From NCBI RefSeq assembly GCF_947242115.1, contig NC_074724.1:34115005-34179004 (forward strand): a DNA stretch of 64,000 bases. Direction: 5' to 3'. Shown in pieces: positions 1 through 10,724 of the stretch (position 1 is the stretch's first letter; the number at the start of each line of letters is the position of its first letter). Made by a program: the position numbers and the translations under genes. This DNA is from Biomphalaria glabrata (lineage: Eukaryota > Mollusca > Gastropoda > Planorbidae). Below the pieces are notes generated by a model. That model worked only from the letters and a program-made list of their open reading frames with translations, ran no database searches and was not told where the DNA came from.

Positions 1-722
1 CACTTCTTCCTTAAGTTAGAATGATCATTTGTTTTCCTAATTACGTGCCAGCGTACTTGCACTCTTCTGAAAAGGAGAAATAAATTGCAGAAGACAGGAG
101 AATACATTTCGGAATTGCGCCGGGGCTCCGCCTCTTACCCCTCCGAGAGAGGCACTCGAACGTAAACGTTAGTAAAAGTTTGAGAATCACTGTTCTAAAA
201 TAATTAGCGTCGGCAACAGCATGTAATGAATGATTAACAAATTTGATTGTCAAGTTATACACTAGTGGCAGATTAAAAGTAGGATGAGCCACCACATAGT
301 TAAATAATTGAAGGCTTAATTTATAGCAACTAAGACCCAAGAAATAAAGAGAGTTTTATCTCCTACTAAGTCTTGGTCAAATATTAAAGAATGTCGAAAA
401 AAAGATTTCCTGCGTTATAACAAGTTCGCATTAGACGTCAGTGTGAACCTTTCATTACGTTGTTGTTGTTTTCTTAAGCGCTCAATTTATAATGGAACTC
501 ATTCGCCAATCGTTAACAATCAACAGAGTCACGTGCTTCTCTATCTCTTCTATACAAATTACGATCTAATTTTAATCAACAATGGTTATCACGTGACAGT
601 TGTTTTTTTTCCCGTTGTTTTATCAATATTATCACGTGACCGTTCATTTTTGGTAAATGAGGTCCATTGTGTGCCGCTTTACATCTCGAGAGATGATCTT
701 GTACTTTTTCAGCAGCTCATGG
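1..722. other. AT-rich stretch without a gene
   Basis: No convincing coding region, element or RNA gene is visible. The only feature of note is the E-box cluster listed separately. Confidence 0.5.
530..638. promoter_or_regulatory. Cluster of three CACGTG E-boxes
   Basis: CACGTG occurs at 530-535, 590-595 and 633-638. The first is preceded by GT and the other two are followed by AC, so each is close to the GTCACGTGAC form bound by TFEB/MITF/USF-type bHLH-ZIP factors. The palindrome makes strand meaningless. No promoter or gene start is visible next to it, so a function is inference only. Confidence 0.25.
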
Positions 723-923
723 GGCTAAAGAAGCCGATCCTGGTGCATATGAAAGGCTAAAGAGGCCGATCCTGGTGCATATGAAAGGCTAAAGAGGCCG
801 ATCCTGGTGCATATGAAAGACTAAAGAGGCCGATCCTTGGTGTATATGAAAGGCTAAAGAGGCCGATCCTGGTGCATATGAAAGACTAAAGAGGCCGATC
901 CTGGTGCATATGAAAGGCTAAAC
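723..923. repeat. 32-bp minisatellite, about 6 copies
   Basis: A unit containing GAGGCCGATCCTGGTGCATA repeats about six times with few substitutions and a one-base insertion in one unit. It is GC-richer than its surroundings. Confidence 0.9.
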
Positions 924-1746
924 ATTTTAAGGACATTTGAAATCACAACTCGGTACAACGTTATCAGACTTTCTCCTGATTCCGGTGTGTTGACATTCCG
1001 CGATCTGACCGCCCCCCCTTTTTTTTTTATAATTACACCAGACGTTGGTTTACACCGTGATTTTTTTCCTTCATTCTACTGTAGGTGTCAATATTGAAGT
1101 TTTGCATACGGGTACCGCTGTCTGAAACTTAATTTATGTAGCGTACTGTGTCCGGAGCTATTTTGTTTTTTTTAATGAAAATTTGGAGCAGACTGTATCG
1201 CTCTACGCAGACACGCACAACTTTGTATTAAAATAATATTGAATACACGTAATTTTAAAGGTTTTTAAGACCGTTTAGAAATGGAAATAACCAACTTATA
1301 ATTGTAGAATAACAACAACAAAAAAATTTACGAAATATACAAGAATGATTAGAAGACTAGTGCTTGATTATTTATACACATATCACATACATCTGTAGGC
1401 AGCTACCATGGAGATACCCAAAGAAGAAAAGCTAATGCAATGTCAATAGTGATAGCTTACATCCACTATAAGTTTTACATATGGTTTTAAACGATTATAG
1501 TACTCGAGTGATAGCTAAAGATGCTGACATCGTAGACACTGTGTCAAGTACTAGCGAGACTTTTATTTTTCTATGTCAGTGATCTCAGTTGTGAACTACT
1601 AGAATTTAGTTCAATTTATTTAGTGGAATCGTGAGTTAACTAGAGCACATTTGTCATGAACTCGTTCCGTTCAATTGGTCTTATTAAAACATTCGGGTTT
1701 TATGTGTTTTTTTTTTTTTTTTTTTTGGGGGGGGGGGGGGGGGGAG
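924..1746. other. AT-rich stretch ending in T20-G18
   Basis: No gene is recognised. It ends in 20 T (1707-1726) followed directly by 18 G (1727-1744), a mononucleotide junction that could form a G-quadruplex. If the next segment is an exon, the T run would act as the polypyrimidine tract of its 3' splice site. Confidence 0.4.
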
Positions 1747-1950
1747 TATAACGACTAGAACTCTAAACCCGGGCAGAAGAAGCTCGTTAATTAGAGACAG
1801 TAATTCATCTAGGAGAGGTCACTCCAAAAACCAAACACCTGCTGCCTTGCGGACGATCTTGGATGATCAAAGGCTACGGGAACAGATCCAGAAAGAAAGG
1901 CAGCTGAAATTGGAGTCAATGGGCCTCCAGGAGCATAACACATTAACTGC
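1747..1950 (+). CDS. Candidate exon, charged coiled-coil segment, unknown gene
   Basis: An AG follows the T/G tract and opens a frame that stays open for about 95 codons, to 2038. The first 30 or so residues are Ser/Arg-rich and linker-like (NPGRRSSLIRDSNSSRRGHS). A strongly charged stretch follows, TILDDQRLREQIQKERQLKL, which has the look of a real helix or coiled coil. After about 1938 the frame becomes hydrophobic and AT-rich, so the exon, if real, probably ends near 1940-1950; I see no strong GT donor there. I do not recognise the protein. It could be an isolated internal exon of a gene that spans much of this region, or a chance open frame. Splicing is inferred, not shown. Confidence 0.35.
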
Positions 1951-2038
1951 CAGCCTCTTCTGTGTTGGAGTAATTTTAGATTTTTTAAAACACCTTTGCT
2001 TGATCTTAAACGTTTTTAAAATTCAGATTTTACTTTAA

Positions 2039-2879
2039 CAATAGACAAAGCTACAACAAAGAAAGTGTGACGTACCGATTATATATTAAGTTTGATAATG
2101 GTTTAAAATAAACTGTACATGTGTATGCATAGATTTTCAAAATTCATTGTATTTCTAAATGAACGAATGCTGGCTATTTTAAATCTTGCTGACTGAATGA
2201 GGATCTATATAATTCTAGTACTGTTTGTGATATTGAGGTCATAGATTTATCAGAGAATGTTTAAACTATTCTGTGAAGTCTATAGGGACCTATGAAGTAC
2301 AAGCATTTTTTTGTTTGTTAAAAGCTTCGTGTGTGTAAATGCTTTGAAACTCTTCAGAAGAATGATATTTGGTAAAGGCTATTCCATTATTACATGAACA
2401 TGTGTGTAGGCTTGGGTTACACGATAAAGTCTGTATTTTATGTGTAGCGGTACTTTTAGTGTTCTAAAAAAATTAAAAAGAACTCACCCATGGTTCGGGC
2501 GCCTCTCTCCATCTGGACAATCCCGCCTTCCGAGGAATCAACATTACCATATAAGGAAGTAATAATCCAGTGAAATAATTATCTGGGAACAATAATCCGC
2601 TCGAATTCACATAAACATTAAATCTCTCTCAATGTGTCTCTACGGATCTCTTCAAGTAACTGTCGCAACACATCCCGCTAGTGTGTGTGTGTGTCTCGCA
2701 CGGGATGTCCAGGCATAACAACAAAAATAGCGTGTCATCAGTTTGATCGTCTGCAAGTGGCCAGTAACACTGGACAAGGGACGCTATCCTTTGACTTTAA
2801 CGAATGTTAGTAAATATAAGCTAAGTTTTCTTTCATTTCTTTTAAATATATAAAGGGGGAGGGGGATACATCAGGAGAC
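2039..2879. other. AT-rich, no gene seen
   Basis: Nothing is recognised apart from a short (GT)n run near 2681-2693. Confidence 0.5.
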
Positions 2880-2935
2880 GAGTCGGCTTAGCGGTAAAGC
2901 GAAGGGTCCAGGGTTCGAATCCTGGTCAACATATT
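2880..2935 (+). repeat. tRNA-like promoter relic (SINE head)
   Basis: An A-box-like segment (GGCTTAGCGGTAAAGCG) is followed by a B box, GGTTCGAATCC, at tRNA-like spacing. The anticodon and acceptor arms cannot be folded, so this is not a working tRNA gene; it is probably the 5' end of a tRNA-derived SINE. Confidence 0.5.
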
Positions 2936-3167
2936 TTTATCAACTTGAAACTAAATTTATTTGTAAATTTCCAATTTTTAATAATAATAATAAAACATGA
3001 TGTAAAAGTAATGAGTACAGATTACAGAAAGTTTGTAATGTTGTATTATTTTAAACAAATATTTTCTATGTAATTATGTCGTTAACACTTTAAACTATAA
3101 GGAAAAAGTTCAAAGCTTACACAGAAACTTTACATTCTACTGACATTTACAACAATGTATCTCTGTT

Positions 3168-3528
3168 ATGGAGGCGCGATGGTTGAGTAGTACAGCTCTG
3201 GGCTTCCGAACCGAGGGAACCCTGGTTCGATTCCTGGTGAAAATTGGGATGTTTACTTTAGGAATCTTTAGGGCGCCTCTGAGTTTACCGTGCTCTAATG
3301 GATGCGTAACATTAGTTTGGGGAAAAGTAAAGGCGGTTGGTCGTTGTGCTGGTCACCTGACATCCAGGTTAAACCGTGGGCTATAGAAAAAGATGATCTC
3401 TACATTATCTGCGCCATAAATTGCTAGGTCTGATAGGGGAATTTGACTTTTTCACATTCCCTATATTGTTATGCTTGCTCTGGATGTGGCAAAATAATTT
3501 ATAATAAAAATTACTATTATTATTACCA
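3168..3528 (+). mobile_element. tRNA-derived SINE, family 1, near full length
   Basis: A tRNA-like head (A box in GATGGTTGAGTAGTACAGC, B box GGTTCGATTCC) is followed by a body containing GGGCGCCTCTGAGTTTACCG, GGGAAAAGTAAAGGCGGTTG and GTTGTGCTGGTCACCTGACA, then an (ATT)n-like tail near 3515-3528. The same body occurs at 25050, 55547, 56087 and 60690. This is the longest copy in the window. The body has no coding capacity. Confidence 0.85.
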
Positions 3529-3697
3529 TTTCTCTCAAACTATCACTAATTAATGTATATGTAGAGGCGGGATATTTATAGAGCTGTGTTGCCCTGCGCG
3601 TACGGGCACAACCTTCAGAGCCGTATTAAAAAACATGGAGATATATCATGTGTTAATACCTTTTAGAAAAGTTTTGTTTGTTTTTTTTTTTGTTTTT

Positions 3698-3851
3698 TTA
3701 CATTTTTCGGATGTTCCTTCAGAGTTGAAGATAATTTGCTTCCTTGTCCAAACCTCCCGCAGGACGACGGGAAAGGGAGCGGTCAGGTTTGAACCTGGGG
3801 CCATCGATAAGTCCAAACGACAGTCCACCCCGCAAACCGCACCACCAGTAT
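3698..3851 (-). mobile_element. tRNA-derived SINE, family 2
   Basis: Read on the minus strand it begins with a tRNA-like head containing a B box (AGGTTCAAACC) and ends in a segment that on the plus strand reads TTCGGATGTTCCTTC. The same unit recurs at 26228-26411 and 49600-49764 in the same orientation. It is distinct from family 1. Confidence 0.75.
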
Positions 3852-3877
3852 GGAGAAACATCCGATGTAGGAATTTA

Positions 3878-3958
3878 TTAACTCTTTCTCTCCGTAATTA
3901 TTTACCACATTCTGATGGAATCAACGTTTGTATCGTCGGTTAGGAGAGAAAGAGTTAA
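3878..3958 (+). mobile_element. TTAA-flanked MITE, 81 bp
   Basis: TTAA stands at both ends, with a 12-bp perfect terminal inverted repeat CTCTTTCTCTCC. The copy at 43433-43513, in the opposite orientation, is the same length and differs at only about 3 of 81 positions. The TTAA target fits piggyBac-type transposition, although the ends are not the usual CCY. It is non-autonomous, and a longer relative lies at 7940-8270. Confidence 0.8.
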
Positions 3959-3964
3959 AGGTTA

Positions 3965-4232
3965 CAAGCAAAAACAAAGTTCTAATAAAGCAATAGCTCA
4001 TAGGAACAACAGAAAAACAAAGGGTTAAGAACTGCAAACCGCATCATTGGACACTGACAGACAGACTTAAAGCCTGTATAAGGTTTTAAACAAGGTTGTG
4101 GCTTTTGCCATGCTAGCGCTTGGTCAGTGGGTGACTGAGATAGTTGAGAGATTGAATATATTGACGTCGCATATAAGAAAAGACTGAAATTATGGGATGT
4201 CAGAAAGGAGGTCATCATGTCTCAAGCAAATA
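3965..4232 (+). repeat. Dispersed element E, copy 1 (single minisatellite unit)
   Basis: This segment is collinear with the two flanks of the array at 4570-6105: AAGAACTG..CCGCATC, GCCTGTATAAGG, CATGCTAGCG, then a single GGTCAGTGGGTGACTGAGAT unit, then TGACGTCGCATA and GGGATGTCAGAAAGGAGGTC. It shows the element before the 27-bp unit was amplified. No coding role is evident. Confidence 0.75.
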
Positions 4233-4295
4233 CAGATACACGTTTTTATTAAATATTAACTAAAGTATATTTTAATAATACACCTTTATTATACC

Positions 4296-4569
4296 ATGTA
4301 TTATTTAATTTCGTTGGAATGTTTTACAGGGGCATACTTGTGTTGTCTTAACATCTACAACAAGATACATTTTTCACGACTAACTTGTTTTCCCATAGAC
4401 ACATTGTCTCATATAAAGAAATGTCATGAACAATTAGGTAGGTACATGAATTATTTGCTTATTAAGTATTCCATTTTATATATGTGAATTGCATACCTCA
4501 CCACCTAATAGTTACACTATATTAAATTTAGGTTACAAAGCACACACAACGTTATAATTGGAAGTAGCA
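4296..4569. other. AT-rich spacer between E copies
   Basis: No gene or element is recognised; the 63-codon open frame here is not convincing. Confidence 0.4.
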
Positions 4570-6105
4570 AATTAATGACAGAAAAAAAATGGATTAAGAA
4601 CTGTATACCGCATCGTTTGGACAAACGGTCAAACCATTGGTCACTGATAGATAGGATTACAGCCTGTATGAGATTTAAAACAAGGTTATGACTTTCGACA
4701 TGCTAGCGGCTTCGGCAGTGGATGACTGGGGTAGTTGAGAGGCAGTGGGTGACTGGGGTAGTTGAGAGGCAGTGGGTGACTGGGGTAGTTGAGAGGCAGT
4801 GGATGACTGGGGTAGTTGAGAGGCAGTGGGTGACTGGGGTAGTTGAGAGGCAGTGGGTGACTGGGGTAGTTGAGAGGCAGTGGGTGACTGGGGTAGTTGA
4901 GAGGCAGTGGGTGACTGTGGTAGTTGAGAGGCAGTGGGTGACGGGGTAGTTGAGAGGCAGTGGGTGACTGGGGTAGTTGAGAGGCAGTGGGTGACTGGGG
5001 TAGTTGAGAGGCAGTGGGTGACTGGGGTAGTTGAGAGGCAGTGGGTGACTGGGGTAGTTGAGAGGCAGTGGGTGACGGGGTAGTTGAGAGGCAGTGGGTG
5101 ACTGGGGTAGTTGAGAGGCAGTGGGTGACTGGGGTAGTTGAGAGGCAGTGGATGACTGGGGTAGTTGAGAGGCAGTGGGTGACGGGGTAGTTGAGAGGCA
5201 GTGGGTGACTGGGGTAGTTGAGAGGCAGTGGGTGACGGGGTAGTTGAGAGGCAGTGGGTGACTGGGGTAGTTGAGAGGCAGTGGGTGACTGGGGTAGTTG
5301 AGAGGCAGTGGGTGACTGGGGTAGTTGAGAGGCAGTGGGTGACTGGGATAGTTGAGAGGCAGTGGGTGACTGGGGTAGTTGAGAGGCAGTGGGTGGCTGG
5401 GGTAGTTGAGAGGCAGTGGATGACTGGGGTAGTTGAGAGGCAGTGGGTGACTGGGGTAGTTGAGAGGCAGTGGGTGACTGGGGTAGTTGAGAGGCAGTGG
5501 GTGGCTGGGGTAGTTGAGAGGCAGTGGGTGGCTGGGGTAGTTGAGAGGCAGTGGGTGGCTGGGGTAGTTGAGAGGCAGTGGGTGACTGGGGTAGTTGAGA
5601 GGCAGTGGGTGGCTGGGGTAGTTGAGAGGCAGAGGGTGACTGGGGTAGTTGAGAGGCAGTGGGTGACTGGGGTAGTTGAGAGGCAGTGGGTGACTGGGGT
5701 AGTTGAGAGGCAGTGGGTGGCTGGGGTAGTTGAGAGGCAGTGGGTGGCTGGGGTAGTTGAGAGGCAGTGGGTGACTGGGGTAGTTGAGAGGCAGTGGGTG
5801 ACTGGGGTAGTTGAGAGGCAGTGGGTTGCTGGGGTAGTTGAGAGGCAGTGGGTGACTGGGGTAGTTGAGAGGCAGTGGGTGACTGGGGTAGTTGAGAGGC
5901 AGTGGGTGACTGGGGTAGTTGAGAGGCAGTGGGTGGCTGTGGTAGTTGAGAGGCAGTGGGTGGCTGTGGTAGTTGAGAGGCAGTGGGCGACTGGGGTAGT
6001 TGAGAGATGTAATATGTTGACGTTACATAGGAGGAAAGACTGAAATTATGGGATATCAGAAAGAAGGTCATCACGTCTCAAGCAACTACAGGCACACGTT
6101 TTCCA
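4570..6105 (+). repeat. Dispersed element E, copy 2, split by expanded minisatellite
   Basis: The left flank (4570-4710) and right flank (6007-6105) match copy 1 at 3965-4232 on either side of its single repeat unit. The array between them accounts for nearly all of the extra length. Confidence 0.8.
4711..6006. repeat. 27-bp minisatellite, about 48 copies
   Basis: The unit is GTAGTTGAGAGGCAGTGGGT plus GACTGGG. Most units are 27 bp, so frames stay open: VTGVVERQW on plus, SQLPQSPTA on minus. A few 26-bp units (GTGACGGGG) shift the frame, yet it still remains open, as expected when the unit lacks stops in several frames. The 462-residue proline-rich minus-strand frame is therefore most likely an artefact. 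Confidence 0.95.
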
Positions 6106-6119
6106 TTGATATTGACTAG

Positions 6120-7015
6120 AGCAGTTTAATTGTATTGTCTGGTTGCTAAGGCGACTCTATCCCCATAATCTTAGACTGAGGTGCACAGATTAAACCCACC
6201 CATAAAACGATTCCATCTGCCTACTGTATACAACTTCTGGTTTAGCACGAGGGCCTTGACGACGGCCTAGACCCCGCCGACCCGCTAACGAGGAAACAAA
6301 ACAGGATGGAGATAGACGCAATGCATTTATTATAACGATACCCCCCCCCCCTAAATAAACTCGTGCAGAGGTATAGGACAAGAAAAAAAGATAAGGGTGA
6401 AGGAGCACTAGCCTGTAGACTCGTTGGTGAAGAAGTTACATGGTCAGGACTGTGGCTGCACAAACAGTGGTGACGGAGACGCTGAGGATTGGAGCGCCGT
6501 CTGTGGCTGTGATGTGGGCAAGTCTTGTGGGCGTGACTTTCTAGACGAGAAACGTGACGACGATTGCTGCTACGATCTCAACGGGATGTACCGAATTGAA
6601 GGAAAAGCGACAAATGAAGAGGAACACATCTTCAAGAGGAACACATCTTCAAGAGAAACACATCTTCAAGAGAAACAAATCTTCAAGAGGAACACATCTT
6701 GAACTTGAAGAGACCTCTCTCCTGGACGTGAGACTGTTAGCTGAGGATAACCGCGGCGCATCCGACTTCGTTTGCAACGTGGCTGCATGTGAACCTGAAG
6801 CTCCCTTGAGAGGCGTCTGTCAGGAGAGTCTGCTGATACAGTGTGTCCGATCAACGCTGTGTTGAAGAAAAGGATGTTTACATTGGGAAGAGAGAACGAT
6901 TTGCGCCCAAGTCTAGAGCCGAGATGAGGATGCTGTGTTCAAGACAGATGTCATATGTGTTTGTAAGATCTCCATGTAAATAAACATCTATATCTCGTTG
7001 AGTTGACTCCCTTAA
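6120..7015 (+). other. GC-richer unexplained segment ending in a poly(A) signal
   Basis: This block is clearly GC-richer than its surroundings. A plus frame from about 6424 is unusually cysteine-rich (GQDCGCTNSGDGDAEDWSAV, then several more Cys), and a second overlapping frame reaches 6865. AATAAA follows near 6979. No start codon context, domain or splice site is convincing. It could be the 3' part of an expressed sequence or the end of an old retroelement. Confidence 0.25.
6618..6703. repeat. 18-bp repeat, about 5 copies
   Basis: The unit AGGAACACATCTTCAAGA repeats with one or two substitutions per unit. It encodes EEHIFKRNT-like or RNTSSRETHLQ-like peptides depending on frame. Confidence 0.85.
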
Positions 7016-7939
7016 GTTACTACATTATAATAATATGTATAGTAATGGAGAAAGAATTAATCCTTCCACTTTTATCAGCTATTTATTTAATTTATTTAAT
7101 CATTTTAATGAAAATCTTTTTTTAACCTCATAATTCAATGTATATCACAAATGTAACACCAATGCAATTGACATCACTCCACACTCTCAAAAACCTTCTA
7201 ATAATCATTACAACCTTGTGTCACAGTCTCACTTGTCATTAGCTTATTTGTTCCCATTGAGTAAAGAAAGGGAAAGAATGAGAAACCGCTGAATTAAAAG
7301 AGGCAGTAAGAATGATTAAATTCACTAATTCAGTAGCAGTCGTCTTTGGCACCTGAGAAGTACACATATTTTAAGTTAGTAGCTTTCCGGTACTTGGAGC
7401 AGTATAGACGTCTTAAGAAAATAGTATTGCTACCCGCTCAGATGGCGAATGTAATTGTATTTCAATAAGTTGAATTATGTTTATGTAACTAATATGAAGG
7501 TTATCATGCCATTTCTCATTTAGCCAGTGATCAGTAACTGAATGCTTGAAGTGGCAGCATTAATAAACGTTATTTCGTCTGCTAAAGTTGGACCAAAGTC
7601 AGTCTGTACTATTTATGTTTGTTTCGTGTTAAGTGTAGCTCCAGGAAGCAAGAGCCCAGCATTTAATATCTCGGTGACTAGTGCATGTATTATATTTATA
7701 CGTCACTTAACCTTTCCATTTGGTGACTAGCAACACGCATATACGTTTACACCTTGCATCAATATTACATAATCACTGAAGCTGTACAGCAACAATGAGG
7801 GTCATCCATAATTATTAATTGCTTGAAATCTTCACTTAAACCTTCAAATTATTGTAACTGTTCCATCGTTAAATTATTCTTATTATCGAAACCTCTCAGT
7901 CAGTCTTAACACTTTCCCCTCATTTAAACCTATTCATCC
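7016..7939. other. AT-rich, no gene seen
   Basis: Nothing is recognised on either strand. Confidence 0.5.
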
Positions 7940-8098
7940 TTAACTCTTTCCTGCCGATATTATTTTTCCACATTTCCAAAGAATTCTTTATTCTGTTAAT
8001 TACTATTTCACTCCCCTGTTATGATTGGGCTTCAATAGCTTTGTTGTTTGTTATCAGAAAATGTTGTATTTGGTGTAGAATTAAAGGGAAATGCATGC

Positions 8099-8183
<85 letters not shown>

Positions 8184-8270
8184 CATAAAAATAAGTTTAC
8201 ACAATCAAACATTAATTTAATTTGAGATCAAATTAACGATTGTATCATCAATTAGGAGAGTAAGAGTTAA
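7940..8270 (+). mobile_element. Long TTAA element with internal (TA)n
   Basis: TTAA at both ends with CTCTT termini. The last 35 bp (AACGATTGTATCATCAATTA onward) match the right end of the 81-bp MITE at 3878, so the short MITE looks like an internally deleted form of this family. The interior has a (TA)38 run at about 8100-8176 and no coding capacity. Confidence 0.6.
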
Positions 8271-8449
8271 AACCTTTTAATCGTTATATATTGCTAATAG
8301 CGAAAGTACTTCTAATAAACCGCGAACAGACAGAATAATAACATTGTTTTTTATAATCTTTTCAGAAAAGAGATACAATAACTGATAGAATGTATGAAGG
8401 CTTAGAAGCATACAAAAAAAATGTAATAAGTACTAACCCAATAGTGATG

Positions 8450-8710
8450 ACAAACAATGGTTAAGAACTCAATAACACATCTACAAAAAATTGTAATAAG
8501 CACTAACCCATTAGCGATGACAGAAAATAGGTTAAGAACTCTATAAAAAATCTAATGGTTAAAGCTACCAGCCGATGGTAGACAGGCTAAAAGCCAGTAC
8601 GAGGTTTCAAAAAGGTTACAGCTATTGCAGTGCGAGAAATAGTTAGGAGATGCAATATATTTGCTTTGCATATAATGGTAAAAATACAGAAAGAACTACA
8701 ACGCTACAGT
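8450..8710 (+). repeat. Dispersed element E, diverged copy 3
   Basis: It contains GGTTAAGAACTC, AAAGCCAGTACGAGGTTTC, a GCAGTGCGAG remnant and TTGCTTTGCATATAATGG in the order of copies 1 and 2. The 27-bp unit region is reduced to a stub. Confidence 0.55.
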
Positions 8711-8849
8711 TTCAAAACTAAAACATTAAGCCCATGATTACAATGTCATATAATGAAATGGTACCTCTTTAGTAGGTATATAGATCATGTCCTTATTGAC
8801 CAGACCTTTAGAATACGGCTTCAGTTCATCCAATGCGTTAATAATTGCA

Positions 8850-9040
8850 TAACACGACTAATGGCTAAGCTACCATTCGCTGGTAGACGGGCTTAGAGCC
8901 AGTATGAGGTTTTAAACAAGGTTAAAGCTATTATAATCTTAGCGCTTTTGGCAGTGCGAGAATCAAGTACTTGTTAGATTTGCTTTGCATATAATGGTCC
9001 AGACTCCAAAATTATGGGATGATCGAAGCGCGTTCGTCAT
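8850..9040 (+). repeat. Dispersed element E, diverged copy 4
   Basis: The same landmarks as copy 3 are present: AGAGCCAGTATGAGGTTTTA, GGCAGTGCGAG, TTGCTTTGCATATAATGG and an AAATTATGGGATG end. Confidence 0.55.
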
Positions 9041-9194
9041 TTCCCACACGTTTCAAATTGAAATTGGCAGTGAAAACATCAGATTTTTTTTTCAAAGACC
9101 GAATACATACATTTATTTTTATAATTTTTTCAATAAGGAGAAGCATATAATGAAAGAATTTATAAAAGTTTATAAGCATTAAAGATCTTAATGT

Positions 9195-9400
9195 GTTGTA
9201 ATCCGCTGTCAGCGACAGACAATGGATTACGAACTGTATAACATATCTAGTTAGACAGATTTAAATCCAAAATGAGGTTTTAAAAAAGGGTTAAAGCTAT
9301 TACAAATTTAACGCCTTGGTAGTGAGTGAATGACCTTTAATATATTTATTTAGCAAATAATGGTAAAGACAGAGAAAAGACACAAAGCTTTATTCTCATA
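9195..9400 (+). repeat. Dispersed element E, diverged copy 5
   Basis: GGATTACGAACTGTATAACA, AATGAGGTTTTAAAAAAGG and AAATAATGGTAAAGACAG follow in the family order. Copies 3, 4 and 5 lie in a row within 1 kb, which suggests local duplication. Confidence 0.5.
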
Positions 9401-10175
9401 AAAGTAGTAAGTAGTTCCCCCTTTCAGACCTTATGGTCTATATATACATAACTAAACCATTATTCTCATAATGACAACGTCATATCGAGGTTGCATTTAA
9501 AACATGAACTTTGAATGTAGCCCACTGAAGTTTGTATTCAAAACATCGATTTTGCATTAAACACATCGTGGTCGTATTGATCAGACGTTTAGTCCTACAG
9601 TACACTGTCTAGCGGTTTATTAAATAGTTAATAAGTATTCTTAAAGACTTTTGTTTTGTTTTCATTTGATAGACGTATACGTGCATTAAGTTTCAGCCAT
9701 AATTTTATGCAAAAAAAAAAAAAAAAAAAAAAAATTTCTACTCCCGATCACAATGAAGTCATAATACTGTGGTAAAAAATTCTCAGACACTAATGATGTT
9801 ATATCTTTATTGAACTTTCTTTAATAGATGATTCAAACGTTAACAAAATTTAATAGTTTTTAGATTGGCAAAGGCATTTCCATAAGTATGTACGGCAGGA
9901 GAGATATAATGAGATAGATGTGAAAGAGAAATAGACAAGATTGTAAGAAGTAAAGTTCTATTCCTAAGTTTTTTCTTATTCATAACTTCACCTTGTAGGA
10001 ATAAGAAACAAGAGACGCGTGAGTTATTAATAAACATTTATGCATATTTATAAAACCTTTTTTATTTTATTGAAATCAAAGTTCTGATGCGATGATTTCA
10101 AGAAATCCACCAAGGATACTATAAGATTCTATTATATTATATCATAAATAGATATATAAGCATAGAACGATGAAA
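9401..10175. other. AT-rich, no gene seen
   Basis: Only a poly(A) run near 9711-9734 stands out. Confidence 0.5.
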
Positions 10176-10338
10176 ACGTTTTTAGAGCTGTAAAGAAAAG
10201 ACATTTTTAGAGCTGTAAAGGAAAGACATTTTTAGAGCTGTAAAGGAAAGACATTTTAGAGCTGTAAAGGAAAGACATTTTTAGAGCTGTAAAGGAAAGA
10301 CATTTTTAGAGCTGTAAAGGAAAGACATTTTTAGAGAA
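10176..10338. repeat. 25-bp minisatellite, about 6.5 copies
   Basis: The unit GACATTTTTAGAGCTGTAAAGGAAA is nearly perfect, with one unit a base shorter. Confidence 0.95.
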
Positions 10339-10724
10339 AAAGAAGACAGGTAAAAAAAAAACGAAAAGAAATTCATTTTAAGTTCGTAGACGGCGAGATT
10401 GAATTTGTAATGGGGATGAGATTTCCTACATATTCTTGGAATGATTTAACATTATAATCTCGTCCAGCACGTTCTTAAGGTCTGAATCTCAGAAAGTGGT
10501 TTATTTCTGGACTGCAGGAGACAAATTAAACCACTTTGGAACGATATTTTAAGATGTATGTGACATCAAACTAAATCGTTGATCCTTACACCTCTAACAC
10601 ATATAGTGCATGTAGTGGAAGTGTTAAATTTTTTTTTTTAAACCGTGGGACGAAAGAAATAGCAAAAAAAGAACAAAAAAAAACAATTATAGATTAACAT
10701 AATATAATGGTGAAGTTTATAGAC
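10339..10724. other. AT-rich spacer
   Basis: No gene or element is recognised between the two arrays. Confidence 0.4.

Noticed and set aside
443-760. 105-codon plus frame over the E-box region
   Set aside because: Non-ATG start, AT-rich composition without domain, and it runs into the 32-bp minisatellite.
4686-6074. 462-codon proline-rich minus-strand frame and the 271-codon plus frame
   Set aside because: Both arise from the 27-bp repeat; the frame switches repeat register at 26-bp units without selection, and the single-unit paralogue at 3965-4232 has no comparable protein.
8100-8176. (TA)38 as a cruciform origin or regulatory site
   Set aside because: A microsatellite inside a TTAA element; no other support.
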